DNA of 42,915 bases from an uncultured Alphaproteobacteria bacterium (lineage in GTDB: Bacteria; Pseudomonadota; Alphaproteobacteria; RF32; CAG-239), in assembly GCA_949297145.1 (NCBI GenBank), contig CASFQO010000006.1, forward strand, positions 1 to 42,915, read 5' to 3'. The notes beneath the pieces were generated by a model that saw only the letters and a list, made by a program, of their open reading frames with translations, searched no databases and was not told where the DNA came from. The position numbers and the translations under genes were made by a program. This document shows positions 15,388 to 23,765 of the stretch, one piece after another. The first letter of the stretch is position 1. Every line of letters begins with the position of its first letter.

Positions 15388-16396
15388 ATGCTTTATCTAT
15401 CACCTTTTTCATCAAGGTTGACAGCGGATATTTTGATAATTCCTCTTTTGACACAAAAAAGCTATCCGGCACAAGCGGCGCGTTACTTCTCATTTTATAA
15501 ATCTCCAATGTTAGTTTTATATGGGTGAAAACATGGGTTACGCTTTTTTGGGTATCTTCTGCTTTATCCCAGATTGTTCCCTCATCTTTCCATGGAAATT
15601 CATAAAGGCCACTTAATAGTCCCTTTTCCGTTCTTTTACGGAGCAGGTAGGCGCCTTGTTCATTTTGGATCAGATACACGCTCCCTTTTTTCTCTTTTTT
15701 AGATAATTTCGTACGAATCGGAATTTGCTCCAAATCTTTCTTATCCTTAGACTGGCAAAAATCTTTTAGAGGGCACAGAAGGCATTGCGGATTTTTTGGC
15801 GTGCATATCATGGCGCCCAAATCCATAATTGCCGATGCATAATCGGCGGCGTGATTTATATCCGTTAAAGCCTCCGCTTTTGCTCGGATTTCTTCTTTAA
15901 TATTATCTAACGGTTCGGTTAAATGGTACAAACGGCAAATTATGCGCATCACATTACCGTCTATTACTGTTTCCGGCTGATTGTAAGCTAAAGCCAAAAA
16001 ACTTGCGACCGTATATGATCCGATGCCTTTTAATTTTAATACTTCTTCTCTTGTTTTTGGGAAATTGCCCCCATATTCTTTCACGATAATCTTTGCTGTT
16101 GTATGCAGTGAGCGCGCTCTTGTATAATATCCCAATCCTTGCCACATAGCATAGACTTCCTCTTCAGAGGCTTTGGCTAGCTCCTCTACTGTCGGAAATC
16201 TATCCATAAAACGTTTAAAATATGGAATCACCGTTTTGACGGTCGTTTGTTGTAACATAAATTCTGATACCAAAATAACATAAGGGTTAGGATGAGCCCC
16301 TCCTTTTACTCTCCACGGCAGCTCTCTTCCATATTCTTGATACCAGGCTAAAAGTTTTTGGGAAATTTTATGTTTATCAACCATGCGCTTTCTCAT
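15386..16396 (-). CDS. mutY: Adenine DNA glycosylase MutY
   Basis: MutY removes adenine mispaired with 8-oxoguanine. From the ATG at 16396 the protein has 336 aa. The helix-hairpin-helix/GPD fold shows SEFMLQQT with the catalytic Glu (E45), LKGIGSYTVASF, the catalytic Asp in VIDGNV (D146), and the iron-sulfur ligands C198, C205, C208 and C214 in the exact C-x6-C-x2-C-x5-C pattern. The C-terminal part is NUDIX-like, as in MutY. The open frame runs further upstream into tRNA-Leu and cannot all be translated. ATG 16396 has GGAGG nine bases before it; a second ATG is at 16384. The GGAGG is one arm of the tRNA-Leu terminator hairpin, an unusual arrangement. Confidence 0.93.
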   Translation of the reverse strand: MRKRMVDKHKISQKLLAWYQEYGRELPWRVKGGAHPNPYVILVSEFMLQQTTVKTVIPYFKRFMDRFPTVEELAKASEEEVYAMWQGLGYYTRARSLHTTAKIIVKEYGGNFPKTREEVLKLKGIGSYTVASFLALAYNQPETVIDGNVMRIICRLYHLTEPLDNIKEEIRAKAEALTDINHAADYASAIMDLGAMICTPKNPQCLLCPLKDFCQSKDKKDLEQIPIRTKLSKKEKKGSVYLIQNEQGAYLLRKRTEKGLLSGLYEFPWKDEGTIWDKAEDTQKSVTHVFTHIKLTLEIYKMRSNAPLVPDSFFVSKEELSKYPLSTLMKKVIDKA

Positions 16397-16397
16397 A

Positions 16398-16420
16398 CAA
16401 AAAAGCCTCCTTGCGGAGGT
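16398..16420 (-). terminator. Terminator of tRNA-Leu that also carries the mutY ribosome-binding site
   Basis: On the minus strand CCTCC (16419-16415), tetraloop GCAA (16414-16411) and GGAGG (16410-16406) form a stem followed by CTTTTTTG. It lies seven bases after the tRNA-Leu CCA. The GGAGG arm stands nine bases before the mutY ATG at 16396, so folding would hide the ribosome-binding site. Confidence 0.8.
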
Positions 16421-16426
16421 TTTTAA

Positions 16427-16512
16427 TGGTGCTCTGGAGAAGACTTGAACTTCCACTGCCTGAGGCAACATGCACCTGAAGCATGCGCGTCTACCAATTT
16501 CGCCACCAGAGC
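16427..16512 (-). tRNA. tRNA-Leu (anticodon CAG)
   Basis: An 86-base class II tRNA with encoded CCA. The acceptor stem GCTCTGG pairs with CCAGAGC, the discriminator is A, the D arm contains AATTGGTAGA, the anticodon stem CATGC/GCATG encloses TTCAGGT (anticodon CAG), a long variable arm follows (TTGCCTCAGGCA region), and the T loop is TTCAAGT. Confidence 0.95.
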
Positions 16513-16522
16513 AACGTCTTTT

Positions 16523-16551
16523 TTATTACTTGCTTTTTTTATATTAGTCAA
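16523..16551 (-). promoter_or_regulatory. Promoter of tRNA-Leu
   Basis: On the minus strand: TTGACT (16551-16546), 17-base spacer, TAATAA (16528-16523). The predicted start of transcription is a few bases before the tRNA 5' end at 16512. Confidence 0.5.
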
Positions 16552-16579
16552 TACTTTTTATCTTTTTTATAGCGCTTTC

Positions 16580-17389
16580 TTATATGACGTTGTACGCATC
16601 AAGTAATAGGCAAATTCCAAGGATGATACGATAGATAACAAACGGCAGATAGGTTGCGTGGCGCAGCCATTGCATCATCAAAAATATAGCTGAAAGTGAA
16701 AAGATAAACGATAGACCTATTGCCTGATATGCCATTGTTAATTGGCTTAATTCTCCACCTTGGTAAATCTCATACATAGCTAATATTCCTGCCGCCAATA
16801 TGGCCGGCACTGACAGTAACATCGAAAATTTTGCCACTTCACTACGATTGTAACCTAAAAAACGACCAACCGTGATAGTTACCCCCGAACGACTTGTCCC
16901 CGGCAGAAAAGCCAAGCACTGCGCAAAACCGATAAATATAGCGTCCTTAAGCCTCATTTCTTTTAGTGTCTTAGATGTGCTAAACTTTGTGTCTGCATAC
17001 CACAAAATGATGGAATAGATTATCAACAGCCATCCTATCAACTTGGTGCTTCTGGTCCAATCCATTCCTATATACTTCAGAGCGCCGCCGATGACGATAG
17101 CTGGAATCGTTGCGCAAATGATGTAATATGCCAGTCTTACCCCTTCTACTTGGAAATTCGGCAAAAATTTTTCTTTGAATAAATCCACCAGCATCTGTTG
17201 TATGGTCTTCCCAAAATAGAGTACTACGGCTATCAAAGACCCTATGTGCAAAGCAATATCAATCACCTGGCCTTGATCTGCAAATGATGTATATTTGGAA
17301 AACAATATTAGATGCCCGGAAGAACTTACCGGTAAAAACTCTGTCAGTCCTTGAATAAGAGCTAACCAAAATACTTGCATATCTATCAT
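16580..17389 (-). CDS. uppP: Undecaprenyl-diphosphatase UppP (BacA)
   Basis: An integral membrane enzyme of 269 aa that dephosphorylates undecaprenyl diphosphate to recycle the lipid carrier for peptidoglycan and other envelope polymers. Both family signatures are present: LTEFLPVSSSGHL (residues 15-27) and PGTSRSGVTITVGRFLGYNR (starting near 164), which bring the catalytic Glu, Ser and Arg residues together. About eight hydrophobic helices cover the chain, the normal layout. The ribosome-binding site is AGAGAGG. The gene begins 41 bases after xseA and is likely in the same transcript. Downstream stands tRNA-Leu with its own promoter. Confidence 0.96.
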   Translation of the reverse strand: MIDMQVFWLALIQGLTEFLPVSSSGHLILFSKYTSFADQGQVIDIALHIGSLIAVVLYFGKTIQQMLVDLFKEKFLPNFQVEGVRLAYYIICATIPAIVIGGALKYIGMDWTRSTKLIGWLLIIYSIILWYADTKFSTSKTLKEMRLKDAIFIGFAQCLAFLPGTSRSGVTITVGRFLGYNRSEVAKFSMLLSVPAILAAGILAMYEIYQGGELSQLTMAYQAIGLSFIFSLSAIFLMMQWLRHATYLPFVIYRIILGICLLLDAYNVI

Positions 17390-17430
17390 TTTATCCTCTC
17401 TTTGTTTTTATGGAGTATAGGGGGGATTTC

Positions 17431-18852
17431 TTAAAAATCAAATAAACTTTCTTGTTTATTCTCGTCTTGCGAATTTTTAGATTTTTTAGTTTTCGGTTTT
17501 ATATTGCTTTTTATTTCTGCATCGCTTGTTTGCGTTGTCTCGCTAAGATAACTTTTAATTTCGCCATCGGCAAAGCGTATGGTTAATTCTTTTTCTTGTT
17601 CGGCCGAATGCTTACCATATATGGTTTTGCCTTGACTATCTTTGACCCAAGCAAATCCACGTTTTAAAACAGATTCCACCGAGACGCCTTCCAACCGATG
17701 GGTCAGGCCTTGCAATCTCTCTGTATATTTTTCAACCATCGTGTTAATATAAACCGGCTTTATTTCTGCCAATGCCAGTGCATTTTTCTTCTGCATAACA
17801 ACATTTTTAACCGCATTTAGCAATCTTTCCCAGCGATAATCTAATTTTTGTATATTTTCGTTTAAAATTTGCTGCAAATTTGGAATGCCTCGGCCTAAGC
17901 CTTCTATTTTATTCTTATATTCTTCAAGGCTCCTCCTCATGGCGTTTTTCATTCTGTTATCTAAAATATTGACATTCACAACCAATTCGCTTTTAACCGG
18001 TACGGCAAACTCTGCCGCACCCGTTGGGGTTGGCGCTCTTTTATCGGATACATAGTCTATCAGCATTGTATCGGTTTCATGCCCCACGGCTGAAATTATC
18101 GGTATTTCCGAATCGTAGACCGCTCTTATCACTATTTCTTCATTAAATGGCCATAAATCTTCCAAACTGCCTCCTCCTCGGGCGACAATAATAACATCCG
18201 GACGTCTGATTTTTCCACCTTTGGGTAAATCATTAAACCCTCTAATAGCCGCAGCCACTTTTTCTGCAGCACCTTCCCCTTGTACCGGTGTTGGCCAGAG
18301 CAATATATAACTTGGAAATCTATCTCGGATACGGTGAATAATATCTCTTATCACTGCCCCCGATGCACTGGAAACAACACCGATTGTTTCAGGCAGAAAC
18401 GGTATAGGCTTTTTATGAGAAGCATCAAAAAGTCCTTCTTTGATAAATTGTTGTTTGCGTTCTTCCAACAATTTCAGCAAAGCGCCTTGTCCAGCTGGCT
18501 CCAGACTTTCTATAACCAATTGATACGATGATTTTCCGGAAAAGGTGGTGATTTTTCCGGTTGCTATGACTTCTAATCCATCTTCTATTTTGACTTTTAA
18601 TGAAGAGGCAACACCACGCCAACATACCGCTGATAAGACGGCATTTTCATCTTTAAGTGACAAATACCAATGCCCCGAATCTGCTCGTTTTGCCCCAAAA
18701 ATTTCACCTCTGACCAAAACATGACTGAAGTTGCCTTCTACGTATCTTTTTATTTCATTCGATAGCTCGGTAACCGTTTTGGCTTGTGGTTGTGGTGATG
18801 TTAGCTCTGTTGAGGGCGTTCTTTCTTCAAAATCAAAACTCAAATCCATCAT
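17431..18852 (-). CDS. xseA: Exodeoxyribonuclease VII large subunit
   Basis: XseA (473 aa) is the catalytic subunit of exonuclease VII, which degrades single-stranded DNA. The N-terminal OB-fold DNA-binding domain covers about residues 27-125 (TVTELSNEIKRYVEGNF... with LVRGEI). The nuclease domain shows VVSSASGAVIRDIIHRIRDR, the IVARGGGSLEDLWPFNEE motif and ISAVGHETDTMLIDYVSDKRAPTPTGAAE. A coiled-coil arm and a Lys/Ser-rich C-terminal tail follow. Its ATG overlaps the ftsY stop (ATGA), which suggests translational coupling. The small subunit gene xseB is not in the window. Confidence 0.96.
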   Translation of the reverse strand: MMDLSFDFEERTPSTELTSPQPQAKTVTELSNEIKRYVEGNFSHVLVRGEIFGAKRADSGHWYLSLKDENAVLSAVCWRGVASSLKVKIEDGLEVIATGKITTFSGKSSYQLVIESLEPAGQGALLKLLEERKQQFIKEGLFDASHKKPIPFLPETIGVVSSASGAVIRDIIHRIRDRFPSYILLWPTPVQGEGAAEKVAAAIRGFNDLPKGGKIRRPDVIIVARGGGSLEDLWPFNEEIVIRAVYDSEIPIISAVGHETDTMLIDYVSDKRAPTPTGAAEFAVPVKSELVVNVNILDNRMKNAMRRSLEEYKNKIEGLGRGIPNLQQILNENIQKLDYRWERLLNAVKNVVMQKKNALALAEIKPVYINTMVEKYTERLQGLTHRLEGVSVESVLKRGFAWVKDSQGKTIYGKHSAEQEKELTIRFADGEIKSYLSETTQTSDAEIKSNIKPKTKKSKNSQDENKQESLFDF

Positions 18853-19763
18853 AAATCTAATAATCCTTTTGCAAAATCTTCTGCCTTAAACGTATCCATA
18901 TCGTCTGCTTGTTCACCCACGCCTACATAATACACAGGGATGGCTGTTTCGGCGGCTATGGCTATCAATATTCCCCCGCGGGAAGACCCATCTAATTTGG
19001 TCACGATAATGCCGTTTACATCTACTAAATCTTTGAACGTTTTGACTTGATCTAAGCCGTTTTGTCCGGTTGTTGCATCTATGGTTATCAGGGTTTTATG
19101 CGGCGCATCCGGTACAACTTTTTTTATGACGCGAACAATCTTTTGCAGCTCTTCCATTAAGCCCTTTTTATTTTGCAACCGGCCGGCCGTATCAATAAAC
19201 ACTATATCGTCCCCTTTTTTTATGGCTTTTACCAAACCATCATAACATAGTCCGGCACTATCACATCCCGGTTCTCCCGAATATACGCGGATACTGTTGC
19301 GGGCTCCCCATATTTCTAACTGTTCTACCGCGGCTGCTCTAAACGTGTCTCCAGCAATAAATGAAACTTGATGGCCCTCTTTGGCAAATTTTTTACCTAA
19401 TTTACCAATCGTTGTGGTTTTGCCGGCGCCGTTTACGCCAACCATTAAAATCACATAGGGCTTTTTGCTGGTGTCTATAATAAATTCTTGTTCTGATTTT
19501 TTGAGAATCTCGCTGATATCTTTACAGAGTTCTTGTTTGATTGCTGTAATATCACTCCCCTTTTCAAATTTCTTGGAGGTAAAATTTCCGACAATCTCTG
19601 ATGAGGCTTTTACTCCCACATCTGCACTGTAAAGCAATTCTTCCAAATCCGTTATCACATCTTCAGACAGGCTTTCTTTGGTGAAAATATCGCTGATGCC
19701 TTGACTTAAATTTTGGGAGGTTTTCTTTAATCCTAAACCTAGTTTTTGAAAAAAATTACTCAT
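18849..19763 (-). CDS. ftsY: Signal recognition particle receptor FtsY
   Basis: FtsY (304 aa) is the SRP receptor GTPase that hands ribosome-nascent chain complexes to the Sec translocon. The N domain occupies the first ~95 residues. The G domain has GVNGAGKTT (109-117), the DTAGRLQNKKGLMEEL segment, the insertion-box residues around DTFRAAAVEQLEIW, and TKLDGSSRGG. The long acidic A domain of E. coli FtsY is absent, as in most alphaproteobacteria. Both neighbours overlap by four bases (mtaB stop at 19760 and xseA start at 18852), so the three genes form a tight translationally coupled unit. Confidence 0.97.
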   Translation of the reverse strand: MSNFFQKLGLGLKKTSQNLSQGISDIFTKESLSEDVITDLEELLYSADVGVKASSEIVGNFTSKKFEKGSDITAIKQELCKDISEILKKSEQEFIIDTSKKPYVILMVGVNGAGKTTTIGKLGKKFAKEGHQVSFIAGDTFRAAAVEQLEIWGARNSIRVYSGEPGCDSAGLCYDGLVKAIKKGDDIVFIDTAGRLQNKKGLMEELQKIVRVIKKVVPDAPHKTLITIDATTGQNGLDQVKTFKDLVDVNGIIVTKLDGSSRGGILIAIAAETAIPVYYVGVGEQADDMDTFKAEDFAKGLLDL

Positions 19764-20794
19764 TTTTCCTCCTTTCTTAGATTTCTTAATCTTTCTGCGC
19801 GCTCACGTCTTATATTAACCGGAACTTGAGGCATTCTTGCTGCCGGTGTTCCCGGACGTTCTGAATATGGAAAGACGTGTAGTTTATCTATACCGGCTTC
19901 TTCCACCAGTTTCAACGTATTGGCAAAATTTTCTTCGGTCTCTGTCGGAAATCCGCAAATAAAATCAGCTCCGAATACACTTTCAGGACGAATATCTCTT
20001 AACTTTTTACATAAATTTATCACATCCTCTCTACTATGACGGCGCCCCATTCTTTTTAATATCAGATTATCGCCAGACTGTATGGAAAAATGAAAATGAG
20101 GCTGTATGTTCGGATACATTTTAACAAGCTCTATAAATTTATCATCAATTGCCGCCGGATCAAGCGAGCCGAATTGTAAAGATGGAAGCTCCGGAAATTC
20201 TTTTAATATATCTTCTACCAACTCGCTAAAGCTCGGTTCGTATGAACAAGCATCTATACCGGTTAAACAAATTTCCTTAAATCCTCTTTCCAACAATATC
20301 CGTATTTGTTCGATGATTTTTTCTTTTTTTACCGAACGGTTGGCTCCCCTTGCATACGGCACGATGCAATATGTGCAACGGTGATTGCATCCTTGTTGAA
20401 TCTCAACAAAGGCACGTTCTCTGCCTTCAAACCCCGTAATCATATATGCATCATATCCTGAAAAAGAAAATATATCTCCAACAACTTTTTTCTCGTCGGA
20501 AACCAAATATTTTTCTATTTCTGTTTTTTCTTTATTACCCAAAACCAAATCAACTTCCGGCATAGAGGCGAATCTTTCAGCACTGACCTGCGCTGCGCAT
20601 CCGGTCACAATGATTTTTGCTTCAGGATTTTCTTTTTTCATCTTGCGGATTGTCTGACGGCACTGTCTTTCTGCCTCGGCTGTTACGGCACATGTGTTTA
20701 CGACAATTATATTATCGTAGTTTTTTAGTTTTTCTTTAAATATTTCACTTTCGTAGCTATTTATGCGGCATCCGAATGTTATTACTTTTACCAT
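19760..20794 (-). CDS. mtaB: tRNA threonylcarbamoyladenosine methylthiotransferase MtaB
   Basis: MtaB is a radical-SAM enzyme that adds a methylthio group to t6A37 of tRNAs reading ANN codons. The 344-aa chain has the N-terminal cluster ligands C9, C35 and C66 and the radical-SAM motif C136-x3-C140-x2-C143 (GCNHRCTYC). The PYARGANRS and FPYSERPGTPAARMPQVP segments are typical of the family. It ends after RAERLRNLRKEEK, so a C-terminal TRAM domain (about 60 residues) seems to be missing. No frameshift is needed, because the ATGA overlap with ftsY fits a genuine end. The related MiaB differs in its N-terminal sequence, but substrate choice is inferred, not proven. Confidence 0.88.
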   Translation of the reverse strand: MVKVITFGCRINSYESEIFKEKLKNYDNIIVVNTCAVTAEAERQCRQTIRKMKKENPEAKIIVTGCAAQVSAERFASMPEVDLVLGNKEKTEIEKYLVSDEKKVVGDIFSFSGYDAYMITGFEGRERAFVEIQQGCNHRCTYCIVPYARGANRSVKKEKIIEQIRILLERGFKEICLTGIDACSYEPSFSELVEDILKEFPELPSLQFGSLDPAAIDDKFIELVKMYPNIQPHFHFSIQSGDNLILKRMGRRHSREDVINLCKKLRDIRPESVFGADFICGFPTETEENFANTLKLVEEAGIDKLHVFPYSERPGTPAARMPQVPVNIRRERAERLRNLRKEEK

Positions 20795-20856
20795 ATGTTT
20801 TTCCTTTTTTATATTATTCGGATGATATTCGCTATTTCTGATTTGTGCAAGCTAAA

Positions 20857-21786
20857 TTAAAGCATTTGCCGATATTTTATCGGTATTCCTTTCGTATAAC
20901 TATACCACAATGGTTTGAGATATGAATGTATAAACCACGGCGTCCACGGTTTGTGACCGGCAAAATGCAAAATTATGGCTCTATCATATACTTCTCTTGA
21001 TGTTTGCGGAACGCTTTCTTGAAAGAAATTACTTAGAAATTGCGCATCTTTTTCTTCAAAAAATACACTATTGCAATTGTATTTATATGAAAGTGGTTTT
21101 ACGGCTTTTCCACACACAACGTTTAGCACATCTTGGTCGCCAAATACTTCATTATGCGTGTTAAAATATATGACGGCACTGCGAATAATATCATCCCTAC
21201 GAATTTTATCTAAATTCAGTAACATTACCCCGCTATTAAAATAAAAATCTTTATTGCTCAAATTTACTTCCTTAATGTGTTCGGGAAATTGATACATAAG
21301 CCCATCTTTGACGGCAGCAACATATTGCTCGGAAATATCTGTTGCATACAATTCACTCAAATCATCTTGAATAAGCGTGTCCGCATCTAAATATAAAACT
21401 TTATCTAAATATGGTAAATAATCGGCTATAAAAATTTTTTGTAATGACACCTTAAACGACTCGAAACGACCCAATCGGTTATAATCAAGCGCTTGTTCAT
21501 GGCTTGGGTAAATATCTATTTTGACATTTTCTTTAGACATAGATTGCAGATGGCGAATATCCTCTGCATCTAAATCTTGACTGATGACGTGAATATGGTA
21601 TTGGCTGGCCGGATGTTTATTTTTGATAGCAGAATTTAAGGATACCATCATATATGGTAAATATTTTGTGTCTGTCATATAGGCAATATTCACTACTTTG
21701 GGTCTTAGGCAAAATATAGCCATTACCAAAGCCATTAAAGCAATTATTATTCCGCAAAACAAATACTTAAATTTTGGTGACATCAT
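20857..21786 (-). CDS. Membrane-anchored GT8 glycosyltransferase, copy 2
   Basis: A 309-aa family 8 glycosyltransferase (LgtC-like fold), which transfers a sugar from a nucleotide donor with retention. It begins with a transmembrane segment (about residues 8-27), then the GT-A domain: IAYMTDTKYLPYMMVSLNSA at the N-terminal nucleotide site, the metal-binding D-x-D in YLDADTL (134-136), YFNSGVMLLNLDKIR, GDQDVLNVVCG, and the C-terminal HFAGHKPW. It overlaps the stop of its paralogue by four bases (ATGA). The pair probably arose by tandem duplication. The anchor is unusual, because most LgtC-type enzymes are soluble or peripheral. The acceptor (LPS, capsule or protein) is unknown. Confidence 0.87.
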   Translation of the reverse strand: MMSPKFKYLFCGIIIALMALVMAIFCLRPKVVNIAYMTDTKYLPYMMVSLNSAIKNKHPASQYHIHVISQDLDAEDIRHLQSMSKENVKIDIYPSHEQALDYNRLGRFESFKVSLQKIFIADYLPYLDKVLYLDADTLIQDDLSELYATDISEQYVAAVKDGLMYQFPEHIKEVNLSNKDFYFNSGVMLLNLDKIRRDDIIRSAVIYFNTHNEVFGDQDVLNVVCGKAVKPLSYKYNCNSVFFEEKDAQFLSNFFQESVPQTSREVYDRAIILHFAGHKPWTPWFIHSYLKPLWYSYTKGIPIKYRQML

Positions 21787-22805
21787 ATCCTCAGCATTTC
21801 ATTATAAAACCTAAACCATAACTCTTTTAAGTATTCCGGATGATAATTTTCTTGCCACGGTTTATCGCCGGCGTAATGAAGTATGGTTGCATTTTCGTAA
21901 ATGTTAAATGTATTTTTGGGTAGATCCTCTCCAAAATATTGGCTTAAAAAATTAAGATCATCTTCTTCAAAAAACGTACTTATACAATTATACCGATATG
22001 ACATTAATTTTAATTTATCCCCGAAAACAGCATTCAAAACGTCTTGATCGCCATAGAAATCTTCATGTGTTTTTATATACTCTTCCAGTTTTTCTACTAT
22101 ATTGTCTTCGCGTTGTTTTTTTAGGTTATACAGCATCACCCCGCTGTTAAAATAATACCCTCTTTTATCCAACCCCATTTCTGCCATTTCTTTGGGAAAA
22201 CGATAGAATATTCCATCTTTTGCCACAGCTGCATAAACATCTGATATATCTATATCATAAAGCTTACGCAAATCTTTTAGCACAAGCGTATCCCCATCCA
22301 TATAAATGACTTTATCTATCTCTTTTAAGATTTGCGGCAAATAGATTTTATGCATACCGACTTTGTACTGTAAAAAACGTTGCATATTTTCAAACGGTAT
22401 CTCCGGCTCTTGTTGCGGAATTATTTTTATTTGAACCGTATCAGGGGCTAAACTTTGGAGTTTATATAAAGAATCTTCATCCTGTTTGGTAATGTTTTCG
22501 GCTACGATATAAAAATTATATGAGGTTGTGGGGCACTTGGTTTTGATAGCTGAATACATAGAGACGCCTGTCGGCGGCGTATAACGAGAATCGGTTATCA
22601 ATACAATATTCACTTCTTCTTTGTTTGACGGGCAATCGTTTGGCTGAAGTTGGATAGTCGGACGTATTTGTGTTTCAGTCTGAATTTTTACTTGCTGATT
22701 TTTGATGTTTTTTTCTTGTTTATCCATTGATAATATAAGATAGGCAACAAAGCAAATAGCGCTTAGCAATACGAACGCAACTATGTAGAAAAACTTTTTG
22801 GACAT
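21783..22805 (-). CDS. Membrane-anchored GT8 glycosyltransferase, copy 1
   Basis: A 340-aa paralogue of the next gene, also family GT8. It has a Lys-containing N terminus, a transmembrane segment (about residues 6-26) and a spacer of about 40 residues rich in Gln and Lys. The catalytic domain follows with NIVLITDSRYTPPTGVSMYSA, D-x-D in YMDGDTL (170-172), YFNSGVMLYNL, GDQDVLNAVFG and HYAGDKPW. AAGGAG upstream of the ATG supports the start. With a Lys-rich N terminus and a polar spacer after the helix, the sequence suggests an N-in orientation with the catalytic domain outside. That would be odd, since nucleotide-sugar donors are cytosolic. The two genes overlap by four bases and form one unit. 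Confidence 0.87.
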   Translation of the reverse strand: MSKKFFYIVAFVLLSAICFVAYLILSMDKQEKNIKNQQVKIQTETQIRPTIQLQPNDCPSNKEEVNIVLITDSRYTPPTGVSMYSAIKTKCPTTSYNFYIVAENITKQDEDSLYKLQSLAPDTVQIKIIPQQEPEIPFENMQRFLQYKVGMHKIYLPQILKEIDKVIYMDGDTLVLKDLRKLYDIDISDVYAAVAKDGIFYRFPKEMAEMGLDKRGYYFNSGVMLYNLKKQREDNIVEKLEEYIKTHEDFYGDQDVLNAVFGDKLKLMSYRYNCISTFFEEDDLNFLSQYFGEDLPKNTFNIYENATILHYAGDKPWQENYHPEYLKELWFRFYNEMLRI

Positions 22806-22892
22806 ATTTTATCTCCTTGCTTTGTATGTACCATAAAATCGTTAATTATTCGTGGATAATTTTTTTTCTTTCTATAAATTCCTTAAATACCT

Positions 22893-22921
22893 TTGTACAC
22901 TGCTTTTGATATATCTATTTT
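22893..22921 (+). promoter_or_regulatory. Candidate promoter of pgpA
   Basis: TTGTAC (22893-22898), 17-base spacer, TATTTT (22916-22921). The hexamers are acceptable but not strong; the start codon lies 21 bases downstream. Confidence 0.45.
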
Positions 22922-22941
22922 ATTTCACAGAGGTTGTCATC

Positions 22942-23436
22942 ATGAATAAAAAATTGGCTTATGTTATCGCAACTTATTTTGGATTGGGGTTATCTAAATT
23001 TGCTCCGGGAACGATGGGGTCTCTCGGTACGCTTCCTCTTGCCTACGCCTTGATTTATTTTGGTGGATTTTATGCCTTAATTGCGGCAGCCTTTATTATT
23101 TTTGTTGTGGGTGTTTTTGCAACAGATGCCGTTATTAAAGATTGTGGTGATGATGATCCTTCTAAGGTGGTTATTGATGAAACTGTCGGGCAATTAATTA
23201 CTTTTTCTTTTGTTGCCTATATGGCGCCTGAATATCTGTCCGGCTGGATTTCTTCTCTTTACTATATCTCCGGCTTTATCTTTTTTAGATTTTTCGACAT
23301 CCTTAAAATGGGACCGGTTAAATATGCCGACTCTAAAATTAAAAATGCTTATGGTGTTATGTTAGATGATGTTTTTGCCGGAATTTTTGCTTCTATCGCT
23401 TTATTAGGCGTGCTCTGCTATATGGTTAACCTTTAG
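22942..23436 (+). CDS. pgpA: Phosphatidylglycerophosphatase A
   Basis: PgpA (164 aa) dephosphorylates phosphatidylglycerophosphate to phosphatidylglycerol at the inner membrane. The sequence shows GLSKFAPGTMGSLGTLP near the N terminus, the acidic motif VVIDETVGQLI that carries the metal-binding residues, and FRFFDILK, with hydrophobic helices between. The open frame extends upstream to 22852, but those 30 residues are unlike PgpA. The ATG at 22942 has AGAGG nine bases before it and follows a candidate promoter, so it is preferred. The gene stands alone on this strand, between minus-strand genes. A weak hairpin at 23475-23496 may terminate it. Confidence 0.93.
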   Translation: MNKKLAYVIATYFGLGLSKFAPGTMGSLGTLPLAYALIYFGGFYALIAAAFIIFVVGVFATDAVIKDCGDDDPSKVVIDETVGQLITFSFVAYMAPEYLSGWISSLYYISGFIFFRFFDILKMGPVKYADSKIKNAYGVMLDDVFAGIFASIALLGVLCYMVNL

Positions 23437-23498
23437 GTGTTAAGCAACTATGCTCGGTTTTTGTTAAATTTATTGCTAAATCTGTATTAGTTTAGCGG

Positions 23499-23702
23499 TT
23501 ATTTATTTTTTGCTTTCGGCTTTTTGAAAACACAATTTCTTTCAAAGTCAAACAGCCCTTTTCTGACCAAGTCTTTGCTTGCTTGAGTGTGGGGATATTT
23601 ACTTAAATTGTATAATAAATCTAAAAATAAACGGTTTGTGTATTTTATATCAGACAATTCAGAACTGAGCTTTGCCTGAGGAATATTTTCTTTTTTTATC
23701 AT
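23499..23702 (-). CDS. Small basic protein of unknown function
   Basis: Not recognised. The 67-aa product has no membrane segment or signal peptide. Its middle (about residues 20-36, KYTNRLFLDLLYNLSKY) looks like an amphipathic helix and the C terminus is Lys-rich (FKKPKAKNK). AAAGGA about seven bases before the ATG supports translation. It is located 63 bases after the Uup-type gene on the same strand and could be its downstream partner, but no operon evidence beyond orientation is available. The call is tentative because short open frames can occur by chance. Confidence 0.55.
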   Translation of the reverse strand: MIKKENIPQAKLSSELSDIKYTNRLFLDLLYNLSKYPHTQASKDLVRKGLFDFERNCVFKKPKAKNK

Positions 23703-23765
23703 TTTCTTTTCCTTTAGCTGAGAGCACAGTTGCTTAACTCTTTGATGCGTTTTATTCTTTAGAAA

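Noticed and set aside
16397-16471. Longer mutY start
   Set aside because: The frame would run through tRNA-Leu and its terminator.
22852-22941. Longer pgpA start
   Set aside because: The 30 extra residues are unlike PgpA and include the promoter region; the ATG at 22942 has the ribosome-binding site.
23475-23496. Hairpin GCTAAA/TTTAGC between pgpA and the small gene
   Set aside because: The stem is AT-rich with a 10-nt loop and no T run directly after it; only a weak terminator candidate.
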